Shown piece by piece: positions 9,259 to 17,878 of a stretch of DNA of 64,000 bases (its first letter is position 1; every line of letters begins with the position of its first letter). The notes below the pieces were generated by a model. It was not told the DNA's origin. It made no database searches and was given only the letters and a program-made list of their open reading frames with translations. This stretch comes from Saccharopolyspora elongata (GTDB lineage: Bacteria; Actinomycetota; Actinomycetes; Mycobacteriales; Pseudonocardiaceae). The translations under genes were made by a program, and so were the position numbers. The stretch spans positions 1 through 64,000 of the forward strand of contig NZ_SMKW01000003.1 of NCBI RefSeq assembly GCF_004348985.1, given 5' to 3'.

Positions 9259-9885
9259 ATGCCGCAACGAGGCAACCGCCGGGAACTGCTCGCCGACGCC
9301 GCCATCGAGGTGCTGGCGCGCGATGGCGGCCGCGGGCTGACGCACCGCGCCATCGATCGCGAGGCCGAGGTTCCAGAGGGCACGACCAAGAACTACTACC
9401 CGACGCGCAGCGCGGTGTTCCTGGCCGTTGCGCGCTACCTCGCCGCCCAGCACACCGAGGCGCTGCGCGGCCTGCGCAGCCAGGTTCCCACCGACGTCAC
9501 CGGCGAGGACATCACCGCGCTGTACGCGGCGATGCTGCGCCGGATGTCGACGAGTGCGCGATCCCAGTTCCTGGCGCTGTTCGAGCTGCACCTGGAGGCG
9601 GTGCGCAACCCCGAGGTGCGCGAGGAGCTCGGGGACATCACCGAGGCCAATGTGGACACGGCGGTGCAGCTGCAGGCCGCGGTGGGGCGCCGGATGAGCC
9701 GGCGCGGCGCGGGATTGCTGGACGCGGGCATGCTCGGCGTCGCGCTGTCGATGCTCAGCCTGCCCGACGATCTGGTCGAGGAGCTCGGGTTCGACGACCC
9801 GGACGGGCTCGCGCGGGCGTTATTGTCCCTCGCCTCGGTGCGGGACGAACCGGCGATCAGCGTGCTGCGCGACAACGCCAGCTGA
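9259..9885 (+). CDS. TetR family transcriptional regulator
   Basis: 208 residues. The N-terminal HTH is clear: LLADAAIEVLARDGGRGLTH, then VPEGTTKNYYPTRSAVFLAV, the usual TetR recognition helix region. The C-terminal half is a helical ligand domain with no recognisable specificity. The ATG at 9259 follows GGGG by four bases; the open frame continues far upstream but only as an accident of GC content. It is divergent from the SIS gene, and the palindrome at 9193-9208 lies between them. The ligand and targets are unknown. Confidence 0.88.
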   Translation: MPQRGNRRELLADAAIEVLARDGGRGLTHRAIDREAEVPEGTTKNYYPTRSAVFLAVARYLAAQHTEALRGLRSQVPTDVTGEDITALYAAMLRRMSTSARSQFLALFELHLEAVRNPEVREELGDITEANVDTAVQLQAAVGRRMSRRGAGLLDAGMLGVALSMLSLPDDLVEELGFDDPDGLARALLSLASVRDEPAISVLRDNAS

Positions 9886-10010
9886 TCGCCGGGCGACCGT
9901 GCGGTGGCGCTGGGGGACCGCCGGATGACGCACGGTAGCCTTTGAGGGGAACGAGATCTGGGCAGGGCGTCCTGGGGGTCGCCCACGATCGAAGTGGATG
10001 CAGGGAACGC

Positions 10011-10724
10011 ATGTCGAATCCAGCACCGGACGAGACCGGCCCGATCGAACCGCCTGCGGTCGTGTTCGCCCGCCTCACGGACGTCCCGGTGGACGCCTTG
10101 GACAAGCTGATCGAGGCGACGCACGAGGTCTACGCCGACCTCAACAAGGTGCTCGGCCACCCGTACTGGGGAGACCTGGTGTTCCACCAGGGCGCGGCGA
10201 TCAAGGCGCTGAAGGAGGCGCGGATCTGCCTGGAAGGCCTGCGCTCCGAGGCGATCGGGGCCCGCAACACCGAACTCGGGATCACGGTCGCGACCGCGGT
10301 GGCCGACGGCGAGCGGTACTACGCGCAGACCGAGGACGACAAGGCCGAGCTGGTGGACCGGGTGCTCCGGCCGCAGGCGCCGGGCGCCAGCCACCTCTAC
10401 GTCTGGGACCGTCCGCACGAGGATCCGGACGCGGCCGGGCCGTACCAGCAGATCCGGATCGTCACCGACGCGGAGGCCGAGGTCGGCGTCCTGAACTTCA
10501 CCGAGGAGTCCGAGGAAGGCGACCTCGACTCCTGGCACACGCTCAACCCGGAGCCGTCGGCGGACGCGCCCGCACTGCCGTTCGACGCGGGTAGCACGCT
10601 GAAGTTCCCGCGCAACGCGGTGCTGCCGTTCCGGGAACTCCGGGCGGCGCTGGACGAATTCACCCGAACCGGGCAGCGGCCGTCGGCCGTGCAGTGGCAG
10701 GCTGCGCGCTGGGGCGATCTGTAA
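10011..10724 (+). CDS. Imm1-like immunity family protein
   Basis: 237 residues, acidic, cytosolic. The C-terminal part, with VLNFTEESEEG followed by a hydrophobic strand and then LPFRELRAALDEFTRTGQRP before AVQW, has the pattern I know from Imm1 immunity proteins (…V..AL.EF..TG.RP..V.W). The N-terminal helical part is not recognised. Imm1 proteins neutralise secreted polymorphic toxins such as deaminases; no toxin gene is seen nearby, so this may be an orphan immunity gene or a relative with another role. The ATG at 10011 follows AGGGA. Convergent with the D-aminopeptidase gene; the two stop codons directly abut. Confidence 0.55.
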   Translation: MSNPAPDETGPIEPPAVVFARLTDVPVDALDKLIEATHEVYADLNKVLGHPYWGDLVFHQGAAIKALKEARICLEGLRSEAIGARNTELGITVATAVADGERYYAQTEDDKAELVDRVLRPQAPGASHLYVWDRPHEDPDAAGPYQQIRIVTDAEAEVGVLNFTEESEEGDLDSWHTLNPEPSADAPALPFDAGSTLKFPRNAVLPFRELRAALDEFTRTGQRPSAVQWQAARWGDL

Positions 10725-11552
10725 TCAGCCGTAGATGCCCTGGACGGCCCGCGCGGCGATGGTCGTCACGATCTTGAACGCCTTCATCGCCTCGGTCATG
10801 TCCGGCGCGTCGAACCCGACCCGCCGCACGCCCAGCTGCTCGACGGTCGGGATCACCGCGGCGGCCGCGGCGAGGTGCGCGGCGTCGAACTCCACCTCGA
10901 TGCGGTGCGGGCGGACCACGCCTTCGGTCCGCCCGGCCAGACGCAGGCTTTCGCTTGCCACGGCGCGGATGTCGGCCGCGGTGCGGGCCGGCGGGCGGCA
11001 GATCGCCGCGTAGCGGCTGACGCATTCCTTCACCACGACGGTCTTCGCCGTGGGCGCGTACCCGGCGGCCTCGGCGCAGGCCCGGTCGTCGCCGGTGACC
11101 AGCAGGACCGGCACCCCGTACTCGGCGGCGAGCGCCGCGTTGAGGCCGCCCTCCCCGGCGGGCGCGCCGTCGAGCCACACCCCGGTGATGGAGTTCTCCA
11201 GGTAGGTGTGGGAAAGGACGCCTTCCTCGCCCGCGCCCGCGTGGTAGCCGACGAACGCCACACCGTCCACATCGGACTCGATGCCCTGCATCATCGACAG
11301 CGGCTTGTGCCGCCCGGTCAGCAGCACCGCCCGCTCGTCGAGGTCCTCCAGCAGCAGGTTCCGCTGGGACGAATGCGCCTCGTTCACCAGCACGCCGGTG
11401 GCGCCGGCCGCGCAGAGCCCTTCGACGCACGCGTTGACATCGCCGGTGAACAGGCGCCGGAAGCGCTGCCACTGCTCGGTTCCGGGCACCACGTCGTCGG
11501 TCCAGGTGACGCCGGTGACGCCTTCCATGTCCGCTGAGAGCAAGATCCGCAC
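10725..11552 (-). CDS. dppA: M55 family D-aminopeptidase (DppA-like)
   Basis: 275 residues from GTG at 11552. Zinc-site residues fall at D8, E10, H60, H104 and E134, with H115 nearby, nearly the numbering I recall for Bacillus DppA; that match is why I prefer this start over GTG 11573. The family cuts N-terminal D-amino acids from short peptides in the cytosol, helping to use D-Ala-containing cell-wall peptides. A dipeptide/oligopeptide importer starts 170 bp away on the opposite strand, so import and hydrolysis may work together. Convergent and abutting with the Imm1-like gene. Confidence 0.9.
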   Translation of the reverse strand: MRILLSADMEGVTGVTWTDDVVPGTEQWQRFRRLFTGDVNACVEGLCAAGATGVLVNEAHSSQRNLLLEDLDERAVLLTGRHKPLSMMQGIESDVDGVAFVGYHAGAGEEGVLSHTYLENSITGVWLDGAPAGEGGLNAALAAEYGVPVLLVTGDDRACAEAAGYAPTAKTVVVKECVSRYAAICRPPARTAADIRAVASESLRLAGRTEGVVRPHRIEVEFDAAHLAAAAAVIPTVEQLGVRRVGFDAPDMTEAMKAFKIVTTIAARAVQGIYG

Positions 11553-11721
11553 GCCGCCCAATCTATGCCCCACGGCCAGACGTTCGAGGCGCGGCTCGCC
11601 GATCGGGTAACGGTTCGGTACCTGTGTGTGATGCCGCTCGGAGACAACCGCCGGTTAACCATTGACGAACAGCGCCTGAAGGTGGTTCCTTCTTCTCACT
11701 CGCCACGAAGGAGGGGTCGCC

Positions 11722-13512
11722 GTGGGCAGACGATTCGCCGTGCTCTGGACTGCGCTGCTGGTCGCCTTGTTGGTGCCGATGCCGGCAACCGCGCAGCAGG
11801 ACGGCGCGCGCCAGGAAGGCGCGACGCTGCGGATCGGGCTGCAGCAGCAGATCGACTCGCTGAACCCCTTCCTGGGGTACACGTTGGCCTCCACCGACAT
11901 CTTCCGATCCATCTACCCGACGCTGACGACCTACAGTCCGGACGACTTCTCGGTGATGCCGGAGCTCGCCGAGAGCTGGGAGCCCTCCCCGGACAAGCTC
12001 ACCTGGACCTTCCGGATCCGGCCCGGCGTCAAGTGGTCCGACGGGCAGCCGGTGACCGCCCGCGACGCCGCCTACACGTTCAACCGGATGATGACCGATC
12101 CGGCCGCGAGCACCGCCAACGGCAACTTCGTGGAGAACTTCGAGACCGTCACCGCACCGGACGACACCACGCTGGTCATCCGCACCAAGACGCCGCAGGC
12201 CACGATGCTGGCGATCGACGCGCCGATCGTGCCCGAGCACGTGTGGTCGAAGGTCGCCGACGTCGCGGGCTTCGCCAACGACCAGATGCCGGTGGTCGGC
12301 AGCGGGCCGTTCACGCTCACGGGCTACCGCGCGGAGCAGGACGTCACGCTGACCGCCAACCCCGATTTCTGGCGTGGCGCACCGAAGGTCGCGGGACTCC
12401 AGTTCGTCCAGTTCAAGAACAGCGACGCCGCGGTGCAGGCGCTGCGCAAGGGCGACGTCGACGTCGTCCAGAAGCTCACCCCGGCGCAGTTCGACGCGCT
12501 GGCGGGCGAGGCCGACATCGAGCAGGTCAAGGGCCAGGGCCGGCGGTTCTTCGAGCTGTCGCTCAACCCGGGCGCGACCAACAGCGAGAACGAGTCGATC
12601 GGCAGCGGTCACCCGGCGCTGAAGGACGTGCGGGTGCGGCAGGCCATCGACCAGGCGATCGACCGGAAGGTCCTGGTGGACCGGGTGCTCGGCGGCTACG
12701 GCCAGGAGGGCGGCGGGTACCTGCCGCCGATCTTCTCCGACTACCAGTGGACGCCGCCGCAGCCGCGGACCTTCGACCCGGCCGCCGCCAACCGCAAGCT
12801 CGACGAGGCTGGCTACGCCCGAGGCGCCGACGGCATCCGCCGCACCCCGCAGGGCGAGCCGCTGGAATTCAACCTCGTGCTGCACGGGTCCCGGTCGGAG
12901 GACACCCAGGTCGGCGAGTTCGTCAAGCGGTGGCTGGCCGATCTCGGCATCAACGTCGAACTCCAGCCCGTGTCGGACAACCAGCTCAACGACCGCACCA
13001 CCAGCGCCGACTACGACATGGTGATCAGCGGCTGGTCGGCCAACCCGGACCCGGACTACGTGCTGCGGCTGCAGACCTGCGCGTCCCGGCCGACGCCCAG
13101 CGGCGGCGGCAACCCGGACACGTTCCTGTGCGACCAGCAGTACGACGACCTGTACAACCGGCAGCTCGGCGAGTTCGACAAGGACAAGCGCGTCGACCTG
13201 GTCCAGCAGGCGCAGGCCCGGTTCTACGACCAGGCCGCCGGGCTGATCCTGTGGTACCAGAACTCGCTGGAGGCCTACCGGGCCGACCGCTACAGCGGGT
13301 TCACCCTGCAACCGAAGGCTGATGGCGTGATCGTGGCGCAGCAGGGCTACTGGGGCTACTACGGCGCCCAGCCCACGGACAAGGCGCTGAGCGGCTCGGG
13401 CACCGACTACACCGGCGCCGCCTGGGTGCTCGGCGGGGTCGTGGTGCTGGTCGGCGTCGTCGTGGCGCTGGTGGTGGTCCGCCGCCGGGCGACCGCCGAC
13501 ACCCGGGAGTGA
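11722..13512 (+). CDS. Oligopeptide/dipeptide ABC transporter substrate-binding protein (SBP family 5) with C-terminal membrane anchor
   Basis: 596 residues. A signal peptide (MGRRFAVLW, hydrophobic core, ATAQQ cleavage region) lacks a lipobox cysteine. The body is family 5: PELAESWEPSPDKLTWTFRI, the RPGVKWSDGQPVTARD block and the later DVRVRQAIDQAIDR segment. A transmembrane helix (about 567-587) plus RRR tail anchors the protein at its C-terminus, instead of the usual lipid anchor. GTG at 11722 follows GGAGG. First gene of a four-gene operon; the permease gene begins three bases after its stop. The substrate is probably short peptides; the adjacent DppA-like gene supports this but does not prove it. 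Confidence 0.9.
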   Translation: MGRRFAVLWTALLVALLVPMPATAQQDGARQEGATLRIGLQQQIDSLNPFLGYTLASTDIFRSIYPTLTTYSPDDFSVMPELAESWEPSPDKLTWTFRIRPGVKWSDGQPVTARDAAYTFNRMMTDPAASTANGNFVENFETVTAPDDTTLVIRTKTPQATMLAIDAPIVPEHVWSKVADVAGFANDQMPVVGSGPFTLTGYRAEQDVTLTANPDFWRGAPKVAGLQFVQFKNSDAAVQALRKGDVDVVQKLTPAQFDALAGEADIEQVKGQGRRFFELSLNPGATNSENESIGSGHPALKDVRVRQAIDQAIDRKVLVDRVLGGYGQEGGGYLPPIFSDYQWTPPQPRTFDPAAANRKLDEAGYARGADGIRRTPQGEPLEFNLVLHGSRSEDTQVGEFVKRWLADLGINVELQPVSDNQLNDRTTSADYDMVISGWSANPDPDYVLRLQTCASRPTPSGGGNPDTFLCDQQYDDLYNRQLGEFDKDKRVDLVQQAQARFYDQAAGLILWYQNSLEAYRADRYSGFTLQPKADGVIVAQQGYWGYYGAQPTDKALSGSGTDYTGAAWVLGGVVVLVGVVVALVVVRRRATADTRE

Positions 13513-13515
13513 ACC

Positions 13516-14553
13516 GTGTCCCAAGCACTCGCGACAGTCGCAGAACCGGCGCCGCCCACCGGCGGCGGCCGCCGGGCGGTCCGCTACGTGGCGGGCAAGC
13601 TGGGCGGCGGCCTGGTGAGCCTGTTCCTGGTGGCGGTGCTGGGCTTCTTCCTGTTCCGGGTGATGCCCGGCGACCCGGTGCGCACCATGACCCACGGCGC
13701 ACCGGTCACCGAGCAGCAGATCGCCGTGCTGCGCGAGCGGTTCGGCCTGGACCAGCCGCTGTGGAAGCAGTTCCTGGACTTCCTGGGCAACCTGCTGCGC
13801 GGTGACCTCGGCACCTCCTACACCTACAGCCGCCCGGTGGGCGAGCTGATCCTCGACCGCATCGGCCCGACCGTGCTGCTGGTGGGCACGGCGACCTTGA
13901 TCGCCGTGCTGCTGGGGCTGTGGATGGGCTCGCGCGCGGCGTGGCAGCACGGCGGCGCCTTCGACAAGACCTCGACGTCGATCGCGCTGACGCTGTGGTC
14001 GGTGCCGACGTTCTGGCTCGGGTTGATCGTGCTGATGGCCTTCGGCGTCGGCGTCGGGCCGATCCCGGGCATGTTCCCGGTCGGCGGGATCTCCTCGCCG
14101 GACACGCCGCCGGAGCTGCTGCCGCAGGTCCTGGACATCGCCCACCACCTGGTGCTGCCCGCGCTGACGATGGTCGCGGTGATCTACGCCGAGTACCTGA
14201 TGGTGATGCGCTCGTCGCTGCTGGAGGAGATGGGCGAGGACTACCTGACCACCGCGCGCGCCAAGGGCCTGCGCGAGGACCTGGTGCGGCGGCGGCATGC
14301 GGTGCCCAACGCGCTGCTGCCCACCGTCACGCTGATCTTCCTGCGGCTGGGTCTGGTGGTCGGGGGCGCGATCACGGTGGAGACGGTGTTCTCCTGGCCG
14401 GGTCTCGGATTGCTCACCTACGAGGCGCTGCGGGTGCCGGACCTTCCGTTGCTGCAGGGCATTTTCATCGTGCTTGCGGGGAGCGTGGTGGTGATGAACG
14501 TGCTGGCCGATGTGCTCTACCGGGTGCTCGATCCGAGGGTGCGGGAATCATGA
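13516..14553 (+). CDS. ABC transporter permease, DppB/OppB type
   Basis: 345 residues with about six transmembrane helices. The N-terminal TM is followed by FFLFRVMPGDPVRTM, the RFGLDQPLWKQ signature of DppB-type proteins, and the cytosolic coupling segment YLTTARAKGLREDLVRRRHAVPNALLP that contacts the ATPase. GTG at 13516 has GGGAG upstream and starts three bases after the binding-protein stop. It pairs with the DppC-type permease, overlapping it by four bases (ATGA). Confidence 0.92.
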   Translation: MSQALATVAEPAPPTGGGRRAVRYVAGKLGGGLVSLFLVAVLGFFLFRVMPGDPVRTMTHGAPVTEQQIAVLRERFGLDQPLWKQFLDFLGNLLRGDLGTSYTYSRPVGELILDRIGPTVLLVGTATLIAVLLGLWMGSRAAWQHGGAFDKTSTSIALTLWSVPTFWLGLIVLMAFGVGVGPIPGMFPVGGISSPDTPPELLPQVLDIAHHLVLPALTMVAVIYAEYLMVMRSSLLEEMGEDYLTTARAKGLREDLVRRRHAVPNALLPTVTLIFLRLGLVVGGAITVETVFSWPGLGLLTYEALRVPDLPLLQGIFIVLAGSVVVMNVLADVLYRVLDPRVRES

Positions 14554-15446
14554 CGGCCACCGCAGGGCAGATCATCCGGGCCCGCCGCCGGGCCAGGATG
14601 GCCGAGGCGTGGCGCGTCTTCCGCGCGGACCGGGCCGGTTTGGTGGGCCTCGTGGTGCTGGTCGTGGTCGGCTTGCTGGCGTTGTTCGCGCCGCTGCTCA
14701 CCGATGCCGGCGGCCTGGACGTCACGCGGGCGCCGGGCCGCCCGCTGCAAGCGCCGAGCGGCGAATTCTGGCTCGGCACCGACGAATCCGGGCGTTCGGT
14801 GCTGCTGCTGACCTGGTGGGGCGCGCGGGTGTCGCTGGTCGTCGGCCTGTCGGCGGCCGTGCTGTCGGTGCTGATCGGCACCGTGGTGGGGGTGCTCGCC
14901 GCGCACTTCGGCGGCTGGACCTCCCGAGTGCTGTTGCGCTTCACCGACTTCTTCCTGGTCCTGCCGTCGCTGGTGCTGGCCATCGCGCTGTCCACGGTGC
15001 TCGCTCGCGGGCTGTGGACGATCGTGCTGGCCATCGGGGTGACGGCGTGGCCGCCGACGGCGCGGATGGTGCGCGCGCAGACGCTGACGATCGAGGCCCG
15101 CCCCTACATCGAGCGGGCCCGGGCACTGGGCGCGGGGCACGGCCACGTCATCGGCCGCCACGTGCTGCCCGCCGTGCTGCCGCTGGTGTTCGCCAACACG
15201 ACGCTGTCGGTGGCCAGCGCGATCATCGCCGAGTCGACGCTGTCGTTCCTGGGCCTGGGCGATCCGAGCATGGTTTCGTGGGGTTCGATGCTGAAGTCCG
15301 CGATGGACACCGGCGCGGTCACCGGCGGCGCGTGGTGGTACCTGCTGCCGCCGGGCCTGGGCATCGTGGTGGTGGTGCTCGGCTTCACGCTCTGCGGGCG
15401 GGCGCTGGAGGCCGTGTTCAATCCGAGGCTGCGGGGGCGGCGGTGA
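14550..15446 (+). CDS. ABC transporter permease, DppC/OppC type
   Basis: 298 residues. N-terminal cytosolic RARRRARMAEAWRVFRADR, one TM, then the FWLGTDESGRSVL motif typical of DppC proteins, further TMs, and the coupling loop YIERARALGAGHGHVIGRH. The NPRLRGRR end matches the family. The ATG overlaps the previous stop (ATGA) and its own stop overlaps the GTG of the ATPase gene (GTGA), so translation of the three is coupled. Confidence 0.92.
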   Translation: MTATAGQIIRARRRARMAEAWRVFRADRAGLVGLVVLVVVGLLALFAPLLTDAGGLDVTRAPGRPLQAPSGEFWLGTDESGRSVLLLTWWGARVSLVVGLSAAVLSVLIGTVVGVLAAHFGGWTSRVLLRFTDFFLVLPSLVLAIALSTVLARGLWTIVLAIGVTAWPPTARMVRAQTLTIEARPYIERARALGAGHGHVIGRHVLPAVLPLVFANTTLSVASAIIAESTLSFLGLGDPSMVSWGSMLKSAMDTGAVTGGAWWYLLPPGLGIVVVVLGFTLCGRALEAVFNPRLRGRR

Positions 15447-17047
15447 CTCCGATTCTGCAATTCCGGGACGTGTCGGTGACCTATCGGGGCGCTCAGGAGG
15501 CCTCGCCGGGAACAGCCGCGGTGCGCGGCGTGAGCCTGAGCCTCGGCGAGGGCGAAACCCTCGGCCTGGCAGGGGAATCCGGCTGCGGCAAGACGACGCT
15601 GGCGATGTCCGTGCTGCGGCTGCTGCCGAGTTCGGCGCGCATCGACGGCGAGGTCCTGCTGGACGGTCAGGACGTGCGCGAGATGACGTTCGGGCAGCTG
15701 CGCGCGGTGCGTTGGGCGAGCGCGTCGGTGGTGTTCCAGGGCGCCATGCACGCGTTGAACCCGGTGCGCACCATCGGCGATCAGATCGCCGAGCCGATCA
15801 AGCTGCACGGCCGGGCCAACGGCGACCTGCGCAAGCGGGTCGCGGAGCTGCTCGCGCAGGTGGAGCTGCCCGCGGAGCGGGCCGACGCCTATCCGCACGA
15901 GCTGTCCGGCGGGCAGAAGCAGCGGGTGATGATCGCGATGGCGCTGGCCTGCGAGCCGCGCCTGGTCATCGCCGACGAGCCGACCACGGCGCTGGACGTG
16001 GTGGTGCAGGCCCAGATCCTGGACCTGATGGGCCGGCTGGTCGCCGAGCGCGGCATCGCGCTGCTGATGATCAGCCACGACCTGTCGGTGCTGTCGGCCA
16101 GCTGCGAGCGGCTGGCGGTGATGTACCAGGGGCAGGTCGTCGAGCACGGTCCGTCGCGGCAGGTCATGACCGAGCCGCAGCACGCCCACAGCCAGGCCCT
16201 GGCCAGTGCCTTCCCGACCGTCGGCGACCCGCGGTTCCGGCTCACCGAAGGGGCGCCGAGCGGGGCCGGCCCCGCGCTGCTGTCGGCGGAGGCGGTGTCG
16301 GTCGACTTCACCAGCCGCTCCGGGCAGACCGTGCGCGCCGTGCGCGGGGTGGACCTGGAGGTCGGCGAGAACGAGATCGTCGCGCTGGTCGGCCAGTCCG
16401 GCTCCGGCAAGACGACGCTGGCCCGGACGATGCTGGGGCTGCAGCAGCCGACCGGCGGTGCGGTGCGCTTCGACGGCGTGCCGCTGCCGACCGGCAGCGC
16501 CGGGCTGCGCGATTACCGCAAGCAGGTGCAGCTGGTGCTGCAGGACCCGTCCGGCGCGCTCAACCCCCGGCACACGGTTTACGAAGCGGTGGCGGAAGGT
16601 CTGCGGATCCACGGCATCACCGATGACGAGCGTGGTCGCGTCGCGGCGGCGCTGGAGGCGGCGGAGCTGCGGCCGGCGGAGAAGTTCTTCGGCCGCCTGC
16701 CGCAGGAGCTCTCGGGCGGCCAGCGGCAGCGCGTGGTGATCGCGGGCGCGCTGGTGCTGGAACCGCGGGTGCTGATCGCGGACGAGCCGGTGGCGTCGCT
16801 GGACGCGACGGTGCGCGGCGAGATCCTGGCGCTGCTGCTGCGCCTGCGGGTCGAACGCGGCCTGTCGACGCTGGTGATCACCCACGACCTCGGCCTGGCC
16901 TGGAACATCGCGGACCGGGTGGCGGTGATGTACCAGGGCGATCTGGTGGAGGTCGGCCCGGTGGAGCAGGTCCTGCTCGACCCCAAGCACGACTACACGA
17001 AGACGCTCCTGGCCGCCGTCCCGTCCGTCGAGCGCCGCGTGGCCTAG
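15443..17047 (+). CDS. Fused double ATP-binding subunit of the peptide ABC transporter (DppD-DppF)
   Basis: 534 residues holding two complete ABC ATPases in one chain. First half: GESGCGKTTL Walker A, ELSGGQKQR signature, VIADEPTTALD Walker B. Second half: GQSGSGKTTL, ELSGGQRQR, LIADEPVASLD. The oligopeptide ATPase C-terminal extension (MYQGDLVEVGPVEQVLLDPKH) is present at both ends. Normally DppD and DppF are separate; the fusion is common in actinobacteria. Last gene of the importer operon. Its TAG stop directly abuts the stop of the small convergent gene. Confidence 0.93.
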   Translation: MTPILQFRDVSVTYRGAQEASPGTAAVRGVSLSLGEGETLGLAGESGCGKTTLAMSVLRLLPSSARIDGEVLLDGQDVREMTFGQLRAVRWASASVVFQGAMHALNPVRTIGDQIAEPIKLHGRANGDLRKRVAELLAQVELPAERADAYPHELSGGQKQRVMIAMALACEPRLVIADEPTTALDVVVQAQILDLMGRLVAERGIALLMISHDLSVLSASCERLAVMYQGQVVEHGPSRQVMTEPQHAHSQALASAFPTVGDPRFRLTEGAPSGAGPALLSAEAVSVDFTSRSGQTVRAVRGVDLEVGENEIVALVGQSGSGKTTLARTMLGLQQPTGGAVRFDGVPLPTGSAGLRDYRKQVQLVLQDPSGALNPRHTVYEAVAEGLRIHGITDDERGRVAAALEAAELRPAEKFFGRLPQELSGGQRQRVVIAGALVLEPRVLIADEPVASLDATVRGEILALLLRLRVERGLSTLVITHDLGLAWNIADRVAVMYQGDLVEVGPVEQVLLDPKHDYTKTLLAAVPSVERRVA

Positions 17048-17203
17048 TTACTCGTCGAATCCCATGAACGATTGAATCGCGAGGATCTCCGCCACATCGA
17101 CGGGATCATTCCCCAGGCGTTCGGCATCTGCTCGGGCTTGTTCGAGCAGGGTTTTCCCACCGGGTTGCGGAGTGTGTTCCGCAGCCAAAACAGACTCATC
17201 CAT
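17048..17203 (-). CDS. Small acidic protein of 51 residues, unknown
   Basis: ATG at 17203 to TAA at 17050-17048. The protein begins MDESVLAAEHTPQPGGKTL, has a charged, probably helical middle (EQARADAERLG), and ends VDVAEILAIQSFMGFDE. I do not recognise it; the size and acidic amphipathic tail recall antitoxin C-termini or small partner proteins. Codon third positions are clearly less GC-rich than those of the neighbours, suggesting a young or transferred gene. Its stop abuts the ABC ATPase stop with no spare base, which favours a real gene. It lies 32 bp downstream of the uridine-kinase-like gene and may share its transcript. No good ribosome-binding site is seen. Confidence 0.45.
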   Translation of the reverse strand: MDESVLAAEHTPQPGGKTLLEQARADAERLGNDPVDVAEILAIQSFMGFDE

Positions 17204-17235
17204 CTGCAAACCGTGCCACGTGTTGGTTCGGCCGT

Positions 17236-17865
17236 TCAGTCCAGGCTGTCGACGACCGCGGGGCGGCCTGGGCGGTCGACTCGGACCACGAGGTCCGCGA
17301 GGCGTTCCGGGGTGACTTCTTCGGCGTAGCGCCGGAATGCGGGCAGCGTCCAGCGGTCCGGTTCCGGGGTTCGCCGCTGCAGGGCCGCTTCCGGGAGCCA
17401 GAGGTGGATCGCGAAGTCGAAGTCCAGGCCCGCGCCGAGCAGCAGCGGTCCGTCCACAACGGCCACTCCGCGGGGCGGGAGGGCGATGCGGGCGAGTCGG
17501 GGCGAGCGGTCCGCCTCGGCGTCCCAGAAGGCGGGCAGCACCTGGCCGTTCCCGCTCGCGGACAGCGGGGTCAGCACCTCGCGGGTCAGGGCTTTCAGGT
17601 CGAACCAGCTCTCGTAGAACGAGTCCGGGTCGTGGTGGCCGTGTTCCAGTCGCAGCGAGGCCGGGCGCAGGTAGTCCGCGGTGCGCACCCGGACCACCTC
17701 GCGGCCCAGCGCCCGCAGCGGTTCCACCAGAGCGTCGGCGAATTCGCCGGTGTCGGCGGCGGACGCGCCGTCCACTGCCACCCGCGCCCAGCGCCCCTGC
17801 AGGGCGTCGATGCGTTCCACCACCTCCTCGGCCAGCAGGTCGGGGGAGATGGGGCGGACGCGCAT
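17236..17865 (-). CDS. Uridine kinase-like protein lacking the P-loop
   Basis: 209 residues. The segments RVRTADYLRPASLRLEHG, DPDSFYESWFDLKAL, VLPAFWDAE and VAVVDGPLLLG follow the uridine kinase/P-loop kinase layout. Where GxxxxGKT should stand, near residue 31, the sequence is VDGASAADTGEFADAL, with no lysine. I recall actinobacterial relatives with the same loss, so this looks like a conserved non-ATP-binding or altered kinase-fold protein rather than a decayed gene. Function unknown. The ATG at 17865 has only a weak ribosome-binding site. It is 13 bp downstream of the hydrolase gene and probably in its operon. Confidence 0.75.
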   Translation of the reverse strand: MRVRPISPDLLAEEVVERIDALQGRWARVAVDGASAADTGEFADALVEPLRALGREVVRVRTADYLRPASLRLEHGHHDPDSFYESWFDLKALTREVLTPLSASGNGQVLPAFWDAEADRSPRLARIALPPRGVAVVDGPLLLGAGLDFDFAIHLWLPEAALQRRTPEPDRWTLPAFRRYAEEVTPERLADLVVRVDRPGRPAVVDSLD

Positions 17866-17878
17866 GGGCCCGAAGGTA

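Noticed and set aside
11563..14298. Open frame of 911 codons on the minus strand opposite the transporter genes
   Set aside because: Low-complexity Arg/His/Gln-rich product; the plus strand carries recognisable ABC proteins with good ribosome-binding sites.
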